Below are positions 6,298 to 14,418 of a stretch of 18,726 nt of DNA, one piece after another. Below the pieces are notes generated by a model, which saw only the letters and a list, made by a program, of their open reading frames with translations, had not been told where the DNA came from and ran no database searches. The position numbers were made by a program, and so were the translations under genes. Source of the DNA: JBBKWQ01 sp037969115 (GTDB taxonomy: Bacteria; Actinomycetota; Acidimicrobiia; Acidimicrobiales; Ilumatobacteraceae). Position 1 is the stretch's first letter. Each line of letters starts with the position of its first letter. The stretch covers positions 1 through 18,726 of the forward strand of contig JBBKWQ010000013.1 of the NCBI GenBank assembly GCA_037969115.1. The letters are read 5' to 3'.

Positions 6298-8165
6298 GAG
6301 TACATCGACTCGACCATGTCGCCGAACATGTCCAACATCGCACTCCGCTTCAGCTTCTGGGTGGCGGTGAGCTCACCGTCTTCGTGATCGAGCTGCTTCG
6401 GAAGCAGCCGGTACATGCGAATGTTCTCGACTCTGGCGAACTTCTCGTTGGTCTCCTTCACGACCTCGCCGATGAGCTCGACCACTTCTGGCTTCTCGGA
6501 CAAATCGCGATAGGTCGTGTACGGCAGGCCGAGCCGCAGGGCCCAGTCACCGACGGTGTCGAGCTCGATACCGACGAGCGCGACGAGGTACTTGCGGCCG
6601 TCGCCGATGACCATCGCCTCGTTCACGTACGGCGACGTCTTCAGGCTGTTCTCGATCTCGGACGGTGAGATGTTCTTGCCACCCGAGGTGATGATGATGT
6701 GCTTGATGCGGTCGATGATGCGCACGTGGGTGCCGTCGACCCACTCGCCGACGTCGCCCGTCATCAACCAGCCGTCGTCGGTGAACGTTGCGACGGTCTG
6801 CTCGGGCTTGTTCCAGTAGCCGGCGAACACACCGTCGTGTTTGGTCTGGATCTCGCCCGTGGTCTCGTCGAGACGGAAGCCGGTGTCGGGGTAGGGCTCA
6901 CCCACCGTTCCGAGCTTCATCCGTCCGACGAAGTTGGCAGTGGCAATGGCCGAGTTCTCGGTCATGCCGTACAGCTCGTACACCGGCACGCCGATGCCGA
7001 TGAAGAACTCGAGCACTTCCGGCGCAATGGCGGCAGCGCCGGAGCTTGCGTATCGGACCCGACGCAAACCGAGACGTTCGCGCATCGCCCGGAACACCAG
7101 GACGAAGCCGATCGCGTACAGGATCCGGCTCTGGAACGTGTGGTCGCCGTTGTTCTCGACCTTGGCGCGGCCGATACGTCTGCCGAGCGCGAACCCGAGC
7201 TTCAGGAAGATCTTCTTGAACCAGGTCGCATCGTTGGCCTTGATCAGCGACACGGCGTGCAGTTTCTCCCAGATGCGGGGCACAGCGAAGAAGATCGTGG
7301 GCTGCACCTCACGGAGGTTGTCGTTCACCGTGTCGACCGACTCGGCGAAGTTGAGCACCGGCCCGGCACCCACCATGGTCCACGTCGAGAAGATCCGCTC
7401 GGCCACGTGGCACAGGGGCAGGTACGTGACGATCTGGTCGCTCGGCCGCGGTGGGCCACCCGGCACGCGTTGTTCGCTGTTGACGATCTTCTCGATGCAG
7501 AACGACGCGTTCTTGTTGGTGAGCATCGCACCCTTGGGCGGGCCGGTCGTGCCCGACGTGTACACCAGGGTCATGACGTCGTCGTCGGTTGCCGCCCCCA
7601 TGCGGTCGGCAAGCGCAGATGGGTTCGCCTGCTTGTATTCGCGACCCATCTCGAGGAGCGAATCCCAGAACAGGAGCCGCTCGTCGAGCTGCCCCACCAT
7701 GCCACGGGGCTCGATGAACAAGATGTGCTTCAGATCGGGGAAGGATCCGGGCGGCGACTCGGCGACCTTGTCGAATTGCTCCTCGTCCTCGGCGAGATGC
7801 ACCGTGGCGCCGCAGTCGTTCAGCATGTACAACACTTCGGCAGCGGGGTTGGTGGGGTAGAGACCGACGGTGACGCCCCGAACAGCGACCGTGGCGAGAT
7901 CGAGAATGACCCATTCGGGACGGTCCTCCGAGTGGATCGACACCCGATCGCCGACATCGACACCCAGTGCCAACAAACCGTTCGCAGCGTCCTCGATGAT
8001 GCCCCACGCCCGCTCCCACGTGTACTCACGCCAGATCCCGAAGTCCTTCTCGCGCATCGCGACCTGTGCGGGTGCACGCGTGGCCCAGTCTCGCGCCAGC
8101 GATGCGACCGTGGTCACGCCCTGGGCTCCGGATATGGGCGCAGTAGTGCCTTGCGTCAGCGTCAT
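6294..8165 (-). CDS. long-chain-type acyl-CoA synthetase (FadD15-like AMP-forming ligase)
   Basis: A 623-aa cytoplasmic enzyme of the ANL superfamily that would activate a carboxylic acid to its CoA thioester through an acyl-adenylate. The AMP-binding P-loop YTSGTTGPPKG is at residues 202-212, the A5 motif YGMTEN at 399-404, the TGD motif at 469-471, IDRIKHIIITSGGKNISPSEIEN (hinge and GGKNI) at 484-506, and the C-terminal lysine region TATQKLKR near 602-609. The length and the GGKNISPSEIE motif match the FadD15/long-chain group. It is the first gene of the operon and is fused by an ATGA overlap to livH, which implies that it works on what the importer brings in. The ATG at 8165 has a GGGGGA stretch just before it. 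Chain length or aromatic preference cannot be read from sequence. Confidence 0.9.
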   Translation of the reverse strand: MTLTQGTTAPISGAQGVTTVASLARDWATRAPAQVAMREKDFGIWREYTWERAWGIIEDAANGLLALGVDVGDRVSIHSEDRPEWVILDLATVAVRGVTVGLYPTNPAAEVLYMLNDCGATVHLAEDEEQFDKVAESPPGSFPDLKHILFIEPRGMVGQLDERLLFWDSLLEMGREYKQANPSALADRMGAATDDDVMTLVYTSGTTGPPKGAMLTNKNASFCIEKIVNSEQRVPGGPPRPSDQIVTYLPLCHVAERIFSTWTMVGAGPVLNFAESVDTVNDNLREVQPTIFFAVPRIWEKLHAVSLIKANDATWFKKIFLKLGFALGRRIGRAKVENNGDHTFQSRILYAIGFVLVFRAMRERLGLRRVRYASSGAAAIAPEVLEFFIGIGVPVYELYGMTENSAIATANFVGRMKLGTVGEPYPDTGFRLDETTGEIQTKHDGVFAGYWNKPEQTVATFTDDGWLMTGDVGEWVDGTHVRIIDRIKHIIITSGGKNISPSEIENSLKTSPYVNEAMVIGDGRKYLVALVGIELDTVGDWALRLGLPYTTYRDLSEKPEVVELIGEVVKETNEKFARVENIRMYRLLPKQLDHEDGELTATQKLKRSAMLDMFGDMVESMYS

Positions 8166-8227
8166 GGTCCCCCGTATCTCCCCGTCTTCAGCGTCGGATG
8201 CAGCGACGTCGTAACTTGCGTTCAGCG

Positions 8228-8236
8228 AACATAGCA
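8228..8236 (-). promoter_or_regulatory. candidate extended -10 promoter for the fadD-liv operon
   Basis: On the minus strand this reads TGCTATGTT, that is TGN plus TATGTT, an extended -10 box. It would place the transcript start near 8221 and leave a leader of about 55 nt before the fadD ATG. No strong -35 is seen, which extended -10 promoters tolerate. Confidence 0.35.
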
Positions 8237-8237
8237 G

Positions 8238-8267
8238 CCGGTCGATCCCGAGTTGTAGCCCGACCGG
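8238..8267. promoter_or_regulatory. inverted repeat, candidate operator between fadD and the dehydrogenase gene
   Basis: CCGGTCG at 8238-8244 and CGACCGG at 8261-8267 are exact inverted 7-bp arms with a 16-nt centre. The repeat sits in the 196-nt divergent region just upstream of the candidate fadD -10, where a bound dimer could control the operon and perhaps the dehydrogenase gene. TetR- or FadR-type regulators are usual for acyl-CoA genes, but no regulator gene is in the window. Confidence 0.35.
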
Positions 8268-8351
8268 TCCGCTCCACTCGACGTCCGACGGCTGGTTGTT
8301 TCAGCGGTTCGTCACCCGACAAGATGTCGACCCAGCCCGACGCCAAGACCC

Positions 8352-8356
8352 GGAGG
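8352..8356 (+). promoter_or_regulatory. ribosome binding site of the acyl-CoA dehydrogenase gene
   Basis: GGAGG stands 5 nt before the ATG at 8362. It decides this start over an in-frame TTG at 8296, whose extra 22 codons show no family similarity. Confidence 0.7.
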
Positions 8357-8361
8357 TCACC

Positions 8362-10137
8362 ATGGACTACCAGCCACCGCTTCGTGACATCCGTTTCACG
8401 CTCGACGAGATCGCCGGTCTTCCCGACCTGCTCGACACCGAACTGTTCGGTCATGTCGACACCGAGACCGTGCACGGTGTGCTCGCCGAGGTCGGCCGGT
8501 TCATGGCCGAGGTCGTGGCGCCGACCAACCGCGATGGCGACCAGATCGGATCGAAATGGCAACCCGACGGTTCGGTGGTCACGCCCGACAGCTTCAAGGC
8601 GGCGTACACCCAGTACGTCCAGTCCGGATTCGGAACCGTCCCGTTCGATCCCGCGTACGGCGGCGGCGGTTTCCCCTGGGTCGCGGCGATCGCGATCCAG
8701 GAGATGCTCACCTCGGCCAACATGGCGTTCTCGTTGTGCCCATTGCTCACGCAAGGTGCGATCGACGCGATCCATGCCCATGGGTCCGACGACCAGAAGG
8801 CCGCCTATCTGCCGAAGATGATGACCGGTGAATGGAGCGGTTCGATGAATCTCACCGAACCGCAGGCGGGTTCCGACGTCGGCGCTGTGCGCAGCAAGGC
8901 CGAACCCGTCGGCGACGGCTCGTGGCACATCAGCGGCCAGAAGATCTTCATCACCTACGGCGAGCACGACATGGCCGACAACATCATCCACCTCGTCCTG
9001 GCTCGCACACCCGGAGCGCCCCCGGGGACCAAGGGGATCTCGATGTTCCTCGTCCCGAAGTTCCTCGTCGATGCCGACGGCGACATCGGCGCGCGCAACG
9101 ACGTGACCTGCGTGTCGATCGAACACAAACTCGGCATCCACGGCAGCCCCACGTGCGTGCTCCAATTCGGTGAGCACGACGGCGCGATCGGCTGGCTGAT
9201 CGGCGGCGAGAACGAAGGCATGCGGAACATGTTCACGATGATGAACAACGCCCGCCTCTCGGTCGGCCTGCAGGGCCTGAGTCTCGCCGAGCGCGCCTAT
9301 CAGCAGGCGCTGGCCTACGCCCAGGAGCGGATCCAGGGACGCGCCGTCGGCGAACCCGCAGGTACCGAGAGCCCGATCATCGACCATCCCAACGTGCGCC
9401 GGATGTTGATGACCCAGCGCTCGTGGATCGATGCACTTCGAGCCCTCATCTACACCAACGCAGCGGCGCTCGACCGGGCTGACGCGGCCACCGACAGCGC
9501 CGAACAGACGCAGTGGCGCGAGATCGCCGACCTGTACATTCCGCTGTCGAAGTCGCTCGCCACCGACGTGGTGAACGAGATGACCTCGTTGGCGCTCCAG
9601 ATCCACGGCGGCATGGGCTACATCGAGGAGACCGGTGCCGCACAGCACTACCGCGATGCACGCATCGCCGCGATCTACGAGGGCACGAACGGCATCCAGG
9701 CTGCCGACCTCGCCGGGCGCAAGCTCGGTCAACGCGACGGCGCAGTGATCACCGAACAACTCGACGATTTCGACACCACCGCCAAGTCGCTGTCGGTGGT
9801 ACCAGGGCTGGCCAAGTTCGCCGAACGGCTCACGGAGGCGACCGCTGCGGCCCGCACCGCGACGTCGGCGATGATCGAATGGTCGTCGAGCGATCCGAGG
9901 GCACTCCTCGGCGCGTCGGCGCCCTTCCTCCGGCTCCTCGGCACCACCGTGTGCGCCGGGCTCCTCGGCAAGGCCGCGCTGGTTGCATCCGGTCACGATG
10001 ACGAGTTCCACCGTGCGAAGGTCGTGTCGGCGCGTTTCTTCGGTGAGCAGATCCTTCCGACCGCTGTGGGTCTGCTCGCAGCGGTGCTCGCAGGCGACGA
10101 CGATCTCTACGCGCTCGACGCCGCCGCGCTCGTCTGA
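8362..10137 (+). CDS. DmdC-like acyl-CoA dehydrogenase
   Basis: A 591-aa FAD-dependent acyl-CoA dehydrogenase, which would introduce a double bond next to the thioester and pass electrons to ETF. It opens with YQPPLRDIRFTLDEI, the N-terminal extension typical of the approximately 590-aa group that includes 3-methylmercaptopropionyl-CoA dehydrogenase DmdC. The FAD/substrate motif TEPQAGSDVG lies at about 165-174, the helical core contains LQIHGGMGYIEETG, and IYEGTNGIQ places the expected catalytic glutamate at E440. A C-terminal extra domain covers about 470-585, as in DmdC relatives. It is divergent from fadD and probably acts in the same catabolic route. The DmdC group also holds many enzymes for ordinary or branched acyl-CoAs, so DMSP use should not be assumed. 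Confidence 0.88.
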   Translation: MDYQPPLRDIRFTLDEIAGLPDLLDTELFGHVDTETVHGVLAEVGRFMAEVVAPTNRDGDQIGSKWQPDGSVVTPDSFKAAYTQYVQSGFGTVPFDPAYGGGGFPWVAAIAIQEMLTSANMAFSLCPLLTQGAIDAIHAHGSDDQKAAYLPKMMTGEWSGSMNLTEPQAGSDVGAVRSKAEPVGDGSWHISGQKIFITYGEHDMADNIIHLVLARTPGAPPGTKGISMFLVPKFLVDADGDIGARNDVTCVSIEHKLGIHGSPTCVLQFGEHDGAIGWLIGGENEGMRNMFTMMNNARLSVGLQGLSLAERAYQQALAYAQERIQGRAVGEPAGTESPIIDHPNVRRMLMTQRSWIDALRALIYTNAAALDRADAATDSAEQTQWREIADLYIPLSKSLATDVVNEMTSLALQIHGGMGYIEETGAAQHYRDARIAAIYEGTNGIQAADLAGRKLGQRDGAVITEQLDDFDTTAKSLSVVPGLAKFAERLTEATAAARTATSAMIEWSSSDPRALLGASAPFLRLLGTTVCAGLLGKAALVASGHDDEFHRAKVVSARFFGEQILPTAVGLLAAVLAGDDDLYALDAAALV

Positions 10138-10165
10138 TTCGCCTGGATCACATCTCGGTGTTGCG

Positions 10166-10195
10166 CTGACCGCGGAGCGTGTCTTCTCGTACACT
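10166..10195 (+). promoter_or_regulatory. candidate leaderless promoter of the moxR operon
   Basis: CTGACC (10166-10171) and TACACT (10190-10195) form a -35/-10 pair with an 18-nt spacer. The -10 is followed by 6 nt and then the GTG at 10202, the same -10 to start spacing as at the thioesterase gene. There is no Shine-Dalgarno before the GTG. Confidence 0.5.
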
Positions 10196-10201
10196 GCCAG
10201 T

Positions 10202-11149
10202 GTGTCAAATCTGTCGTCCACGGTGCACGCCCTGATCAACAACGTCGATCAGGTGCTGCGTGGCAAGCAAGATCAGATCAGGCTGGCCATCTGCTGTTTG
10301 CTCACCGACGGCCACCTCCTCCTCGACGACGTGCCCGGAACCGGCAAGACCACCCTCGCCAAGGCGATCGCGGGTTCGATCTCCGGAACGTGGAAACGGG
10401 TGCAGTTCACGCCGGACCTGCTCCCCACCGACATCACCGGTGTCACCATCTACAACCAGCACGACGCCTCGTTCTCGTTCCGGGAGGGGCCCGTTTTCAC
10501 GAACGTGCTGATCGGCGACGAGATCAACCGCGGCAGCCCGAAGACGCAGTCAGCACTCCTCGAGGTCATGGAGGAGGGCCAGGTCACCGCCGACGGCGTC
10601 AGTCGCCCGGTGCCCGCTCCGTTCTTCGTGATCGCGACGCAGAATCCTCGTGATTCGCAGGGGACCTTCCCGCTGCCCGATGTGCAACTCGACCGGTTCG
10701 CGCTCCGACTGTCGCTGGGATACGCCGATCCGACCACCGAAACGTCGCTGCTCGACGACTTCCATCGCCACGGCCGCCACGAGACCGTCAGCGCCGTGAC
10801 CGACGCCGAGGAGTTCGACGCTCTCATCAACGAGGTCGACAAGATCGAGGTCGCGACGAGTGTGAACGACTACATCGTGCGGCTCGCGTCGGCGACGCGC
10901 AGTCATCCCGACCTCCGGCTCGGCGTCTCGACTCGTGCGACGATCTCGCTGCTTCGCATCGCACGCGCCTTCGCGGCGACCGACGAGCGCGACTACGTCA
11001 CTCCTGACGACGTCAAAACGGTGGTCGGACCGGTCTTCACGCATCGAATGGCGTTGACGCCCGAAGCCGAGCTCCGCGACATCCGCATCGAGGACATCCT
11101 CGCCGAGGTCGTCGACGAGACGCCGATCCCGCGGACTCGGGTGGGGTAG
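10202..11149 (+). CDS. MoxR-family AAA+ ATPase
   Basis: A 315-aa AAA+ ATPase of the MoxR group, thought to act as a chaperone that assembles or activates partner proteins. Walker A VPGTGKTT is at residues 44-51, Walker B with the GDEINR motif at about 105-110, the family segment SPKTQSALLEVMEEGQVT at 112-129, and sensor 1 ATQNP at 145-149. The GTG at 10202 was chosen because MoxR proteins begin about 35 residues before GHLLLDDVPG and because a leaderless promoter points to it. The frame runs open upstream into the dehydrogenase gene, but that part is a shadow. It is 9 nt from the DUF58 gene and heads a three-gene operon, the standard MoxR-DUF58-transglutaminase order. Confidence 0.92.
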   Translation: MSNLSSTVHALINNVDQVLRGKQDQIRLAICCLLTDGHLLLDDVPGTGKTTLAKAIAGSISGTWKRVQFTPDLLPTDITGVTIYNQHDASFSFREGPVFTNVLIGDEINRGSPKTQSALLEVMEEGQVTADGVSRPVPAPFFVIATQNPRDSQGTFPLPDVQLDRFALRLSLGYADPTTETSLLDDFHRHGRHETVSAVTDAEEFDALINEVDKIEVATSVNDYIVRLASATRSHPDLRLGVSTRATISLLRIARAFAATDERDYVTPDDVKTVVGPVFTHRMALTPEAELRDIRIEDILAEVVDETPIPRTRVG

Positions 11150-11158
11150 CGCTCACAC

Positions 11159-12268
11159 ATGTTGACCCGGTCGGGTCTGGGCGCCCTGCTCGGCGGCATC
11201 GCCTTGGTGCTCGCCGGGCTCGTGTGGCAGTACGAAGAACTCGTCGCGGTCGGCCTCGGTGTGAGCGTCGTCGTCGGACTCTCGGCGTGGGCTGCCCGCC
11301 GCCCATTCCGAGCGACGGTTCGACGCCAGCTGTCGTCACCGCGAGTCGCCCGCGGTGAGCCACTCCGACTGACGTATCGCTGCACCAACCTCGCGAAACG
11401 ACGCACGACTGCCGCGTCGATCGTCGACACCTTCGACGATCGTTCCACCAGTGTCGATGTCGCGTCATTGGCACCCGACGAGTCGGTCGACATCCGCGCA
11501 GAGCTCCCGACACGACGACGCGGCACCTTCGAGGTCGGACCCTTGCACATCGAGCGCGTCGATCCGTTCGGACTGGCCATGGGTACCCGCAACTCCGAAC
11601 AGGTCGCCACCGTCATCGTGCATCCCCGCGTGCACCCCCTCGCCGGACCGCACGGATCGCTGCACACGGTCGAGCAAGAGGCCGTCATCCGGCAAACGGC
11701 CGCCGACCCGTTGTCCGGGTTCGTGTCGCTACGCGAATACGTGCAGGGCGACGACCCCCGCCTGATCCATTGGCCCACGACGGCTCGAACCGGCACGCTG
11801 ATGGTGCGCGAACACATCGAGCTGCGCCGCCCCGAGTTCACGGTCGTGCTCGACACTGCCGCCGAGGCGTGCGGACCGGACGATTTCGAGGAAGCGGTCG
11901 ACGTCGCCGCCTCGGTCGCCGTCCACGCGATCGAGGGTGGGCTCGACGTCGTCGTGCGCACGACCAGCCGGCAACATCCCGGGCCGAAGCTGCCGTTGCG
12001 AGACCACACGCGGATCCTCGATCTCCTCACACCGGTGCAGCAGACGTCCGGGGCTGATCTCCTCACCGTCGCAGCGCTCTTCGCCAGCGGGTACGACCAT
12101 TCGGCGGTCCTGATGATCACCGGTCCGGCGGGCCCGTCCAGCTCGGTTGCGAGCCGTGGCAACACCATGGTGGTGCGCGTGGGCGAGGGAGCTGTGGCGA
12201 CGACCGGCGTGGTGCTCGCCGTCGCCGACGCACGCGAGTTCTCCCGTAAGTGGAGAGCGGCCCGATGA
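11159..12268 (+). CDS. DUF58 domain-containing membrane protein
   Basis: A 369-aa protein with two adjacent hydrophobic segments at the N-terminus (about 8-23 and 29-45), then a soluble region. The DUF58 hallmark is at residues 192-219: REYVQGDDPRLIHW followed by ARTGTLMVREH. The following strand reads FTVVLDTAAE (227-236), the place of a von Willebrand A-like fold, but without the DxSxS metal-site serines. DUF58 proteins are the usual partners of MoxR ATPases and their biochemical role is not settled. The gene starts 9 nt after moxR and its TGA overlaps the ATG of the next gene as ATGA, so the three are translated as a unit. Confidence 0.9.
   Translation: MLTRSGLGALLGGIALVLAGLVWQYEELVAVGLGVSVVVGLSAWAARRPFRATVRRQLSSPRVARGEPLRLTYRCTNLAKRRTTAASIVDTFDDRSTSVDVASLAPDESVDIRAELPTRRRGTFEVGPLHIERVDPFGLAMGTRNSEQVATVIVHPRVHPLAGPHGSLHTVEQEAVIRQTAADPLSGFVSLREYVQGDDPRLIHWPTTARTGTLMVREHIELRRPEFTVVLDTAAEACGPDDFEEAVDVAASVAVHAIEGGLDVVVRTTSRQHPGPKLPLRDHTRILDLLTPVQQTSGADLLTVAALFASGYDHSAVLMITGPAGPSSSVASRGNTMVVRVGEGAVATTGVVLAVADAREFSRKWRAAR
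12252..12257 (+). promoter_or_regulatory. ribosome binding site of the transglutaminase-like gene
   Basis: GGAGAG lies 7 nt before the ATG at 12265, inside the end of the DUF58 gene. It supports this ATG over the in-frame GTG at 12250. Confidence 0.5.
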
Positions 12269-14400
12269 TTCGTGCGCGGCTGACCCTGATCGCGTTGATG
12301 GCGGTCGTGATCGCGCTCGGCGCCGGCCGTGTCTTCGATCGGACGCAGTTCACGCTCGTCGCTGCGGCACTCGTACCGTCCGTGGCGGCATTGGTGATGT
12401 TCGGACGGAACCGGTGGATCGCCATCGCGGTGCTGATTGCGTCCGTACCGGTCGCAGTGGCTCTCGTCGTGCTCGCCGAGGGGGGCGCGGTTCCAGCCGG
12501 GCTGTACGACGCGCTGGTTGCCGGGCCGCGACGGCTGCTGTCGACCGACTGGCCCAGCCCAGAGCGCCCCGACGTGATCGGAGCGGTCGCCGGGTTCGTG
12601 GCGTCCGGAACGGCGCTCTCAGCCGGCCTGGTGCTCTCCAGTCGCTGGCACCTCCTGCCGCTCGTTCCGATCAGTGCGTTGTCGGTGGGAGTGATCGCCC
12701 TCAGTGCACCCGGCGGACCCGACGTCCTGCTCGTCGTGACGCTCGCCCTGCTCGGAGCCGTCTTCGCCGTGCTCCACGGACCGTCGTCGGCCGGCGACCG
12801 GTTCCGCGCCCTGCTCGGTGAGCGGAGCATTGCTCCACTCGTGATCGTCGGAGCGCTCGTCGCGATCTCGGCGACCGCAGTCGTCACACTCACCGAACGA
12901 GCCGACCCGCGCCGAAACGACCCGGCAAGCAGTACCGAGCCGGCTGTCGACCCGATCGAGTCCACGGTGGCACTGCGAAACCTCGAGCCCGCGCGCACGC
13001 TGGTCACGATCAACGACATCAAGATCGACGGTGTGAGCGCTGCCGGCAGCGTGGGAGCCGAGGGAGTACCAGTTCGCTGGCGGCTCGCGGCCCTCGACAC
13101 CTACGACGGCCGGCGGTGGTCTCCCACGCTGACGCTGCGCGAGATCGGCGTGCGACTGAACGAGCCGGCTGAGGAGTCGCTCACCGCAACGCTCACCTAC
13201 GAATCGGGCGATCTCGAACTGGTCCCGCTTCCTGGCCCGCCCATCGTCGTCGAAACGCGTGTCGAGACCGACGACGGACGCACCGTCGTGAGACCGGTCG
13301 TCGCTCCACGTGCCAACTCGAAGATCACGTTCGAGTCGGCGCTGGCGCCCTCGCTCGCCACCGCCCGCGACCGACGCACGGTCCCGGCACCGATCGACGA
13401 GGTGGCCGCAGGGTTCACCGAACTCGCCGAGCGGCTGGCAGGAGCTGACGGGCCGATCCTCGAACGACTCGGCCGCATCGAGTCACGCCTCCGGCAGGAT
13501 TGGGCGCTCGATTCCGGCGCACCCGGAGCCGGCCAGCAACTGGCGTTGATCGAGCGATTCGCCACCGATACGCAGCGGGGATCATCCGAGCAGTTCGTGA
13601 CCACTTTCGTCCTTCTCGCGCGGGCGCTCGGGGTCGACGCTCGCGTCGCAACTGGCTTCATCGTCGATCCGGGTGAGGACGCGAACCCCCTCCTGCTGCG
13701 CTCGAGCGATGCAGCCGCCTGGCCAGAAGTACACATCGAAGAAATCGGATGGGTTGCGTTCGATCCGGTGCCCGATGCCGAGACCGCCGATGACGCCGAA
13801 CCGGCAACACCACCGCAGGTCCAGACACCTGCTGCACCGCAACCACCGATCGCACCGCCGACCGACACCGGCGACGACGACGAAGTCGTCGAGGAACTCC
13901 TCGTGGAGGAGGCGTCCGCGATCGATCTCGCTCTGAAGTGGGTCGGGCGCGGGGCCCTCGCGGCCAGCGCAGTGCTGTTCCCGCTGCTGACCGCGATGTT
14001 CGTGATCATCGGCGCCAAGCTCCGACGACGTCGACGGCGACTCAGCGCTCCCGATCCTGCTGATCGCATTCGCGGCGCATGGGCCGTCGCGACCGATGGG
14101 TTGGTCGATGCCGGTCTGACCATCTCACCCGCGTGGACCGACCGCGAGATCGCGATGGCCGGTGCACCGATCGTCCCCCAGGCGCAACGTCATCTGGCGC
14201 GGCTCGGGGCGATGTCGAGCGCGGCGACTTTCGCCTCACACGTCGAACGCTTCATGGCCGAGACCGAAGCCGTCGCCGCGCTGAACGAGTTCGAACGCGC
14301 GATCAAGACCGAGTTCACCCGTCGCGAGCGCCTGCGCTGGTGGATGTCGTTGCGCTCGCTCCGCCAGGCGTCGCGATCCCCGGTGCTCGGCGACGTCTGA
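12265..14400 (+). CDS. TgpA-like membrane protein with degenerate transglutaminase domain
   Basis: A 711-aa protein with the TgpA layout: about six or seven N-terminal membrane segments (residues 5-210), an extracytoplasmic part with a transglutaminase-like core (about 395-510), an acidic Pro-rich linker (about 504-550), a last membrane helix (about 561-583) followed by six arginines, and a cytoplasmic tail like DUF4129. The core is recognised by GSSEQFVTTFVLLARALGVDARVATGF and by AWPEVHIEEIGWVAFDP. In active members the first motif has Cys where Ser441 stands (G-x-C-E-x-F/Y) and the second has His where Ala484 stands (D-A-H-A-W). Only Asp500 of the triad remains. It is therefore probably catalytically dead and structural or binding in role. 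Third gene of the moxR operon. Confidence 0.88.
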   Translation: MIRARLTLIALMAVVIALGAGRVFDRTQFTLVAAALVPSVAALVMFGRNRWIAIAVLIASVPVAVALVVLAEGGAVPAGLYDALVAGPRRLLSTDWPSPERPDVIGAVAGFVASGTALSAGLVLSSRWHLLPLVPISALSVGVIALSAPGGPDVLLVVTLALLGAVFAVLHGPSSAGDRFRALLGERSIAPLVIVGALVAISATAVVTLTERADPRRNDPASSTEPAVDPIESTVALRNLEPARTLVTINDIKIDGVSAAGSVGAEGVPVRWRLAALDTYDGRRWSPTLTLREIGVRLNEPAEESLTATLTYESGDLELVPLPGPPIVVETRVETDDGRTVVRPVVAPRANSKITFESALAPSLATARDRRTVPAPIDEVAAGFTELAERLAGADGPILERLGRIESRLRQDWALDSGAPGAGQQLALIERFATDTQRGSSEQFVTTFVLLARALGVDARVATGFIVDPGEDANPLLLRSSDAAAWPEVHIEEIGWVAFDPVPDAETADDAEPATPPQVQTPAAPQPPIAPPTDTGDDDEVVEELLVEEASAIDLALKWVGRGALAASAVLFPLLTAMFVIIGAKLRRRRRRLSAPDPADRIRGAWAVATDGLVDAGLTISPAWTDREIAMAGAPIVPQAQRHLARLGAMSSAATFASHVERFMAETEAVAALNEFERAIKTEFTRRERLRWWMSLRSLRQASRSPVLGDV

Positions 14401-14405
14401 CGTCG
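14391..14405. terminator. weak hairpin between the convergent genes
   Basis: CGACGT and ACGTCG form a 6-bp stem with a 3-nt loop over the stop codon of the transglutaminase-like gene, in the 18-nt gap between two convergent genes. No T-tract is present on either side. It is a marginal bidirectional terminator at best. Confidence 0.25.
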
Positions 14406-14418
14406 AGCGGAACGGTGT

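Noticed and set aside
4472..6343. 623-codon open frame on the minus strand across livM and livH
   Set aside because: Arg/His/Pro-rich translation typical of an alternate frame in high-GC DNA. LivM and LivH are clear in the other frame of the same strand.
8296..8361. Upstream TTG start for the acyl-CoA dehydrogenase
   Set aside because: The 22 added residues are not part of the family, and the ATG at 8362 has a GGAGG site at good spacing.
138..10137. Catabolic block as a recently acquired genomic island
   Set aside because: No tRNA, integrase, insertion sequence or flanking repeat is visible, and base composition looks even by eye across the window.
9983..10201. 73-residue N-terminal extension of the MoxR ATPase
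   Set aside because: It overlaps the dehydrogenase gene in another frame, is Ser/Arg-rich without similarity to MoxR, and the GTG at 10202 gives a normal-length protein.
8188..10242. 684-codon open frame on the minus strand over the acyl-CoA dehydrogenase gene
   Set aside because: It is a high-GC shadow: the translation is His/Arg/Asp/Val-rich without any domain, and the plus-strand frame encodes an unmistakable dehydrogenase.
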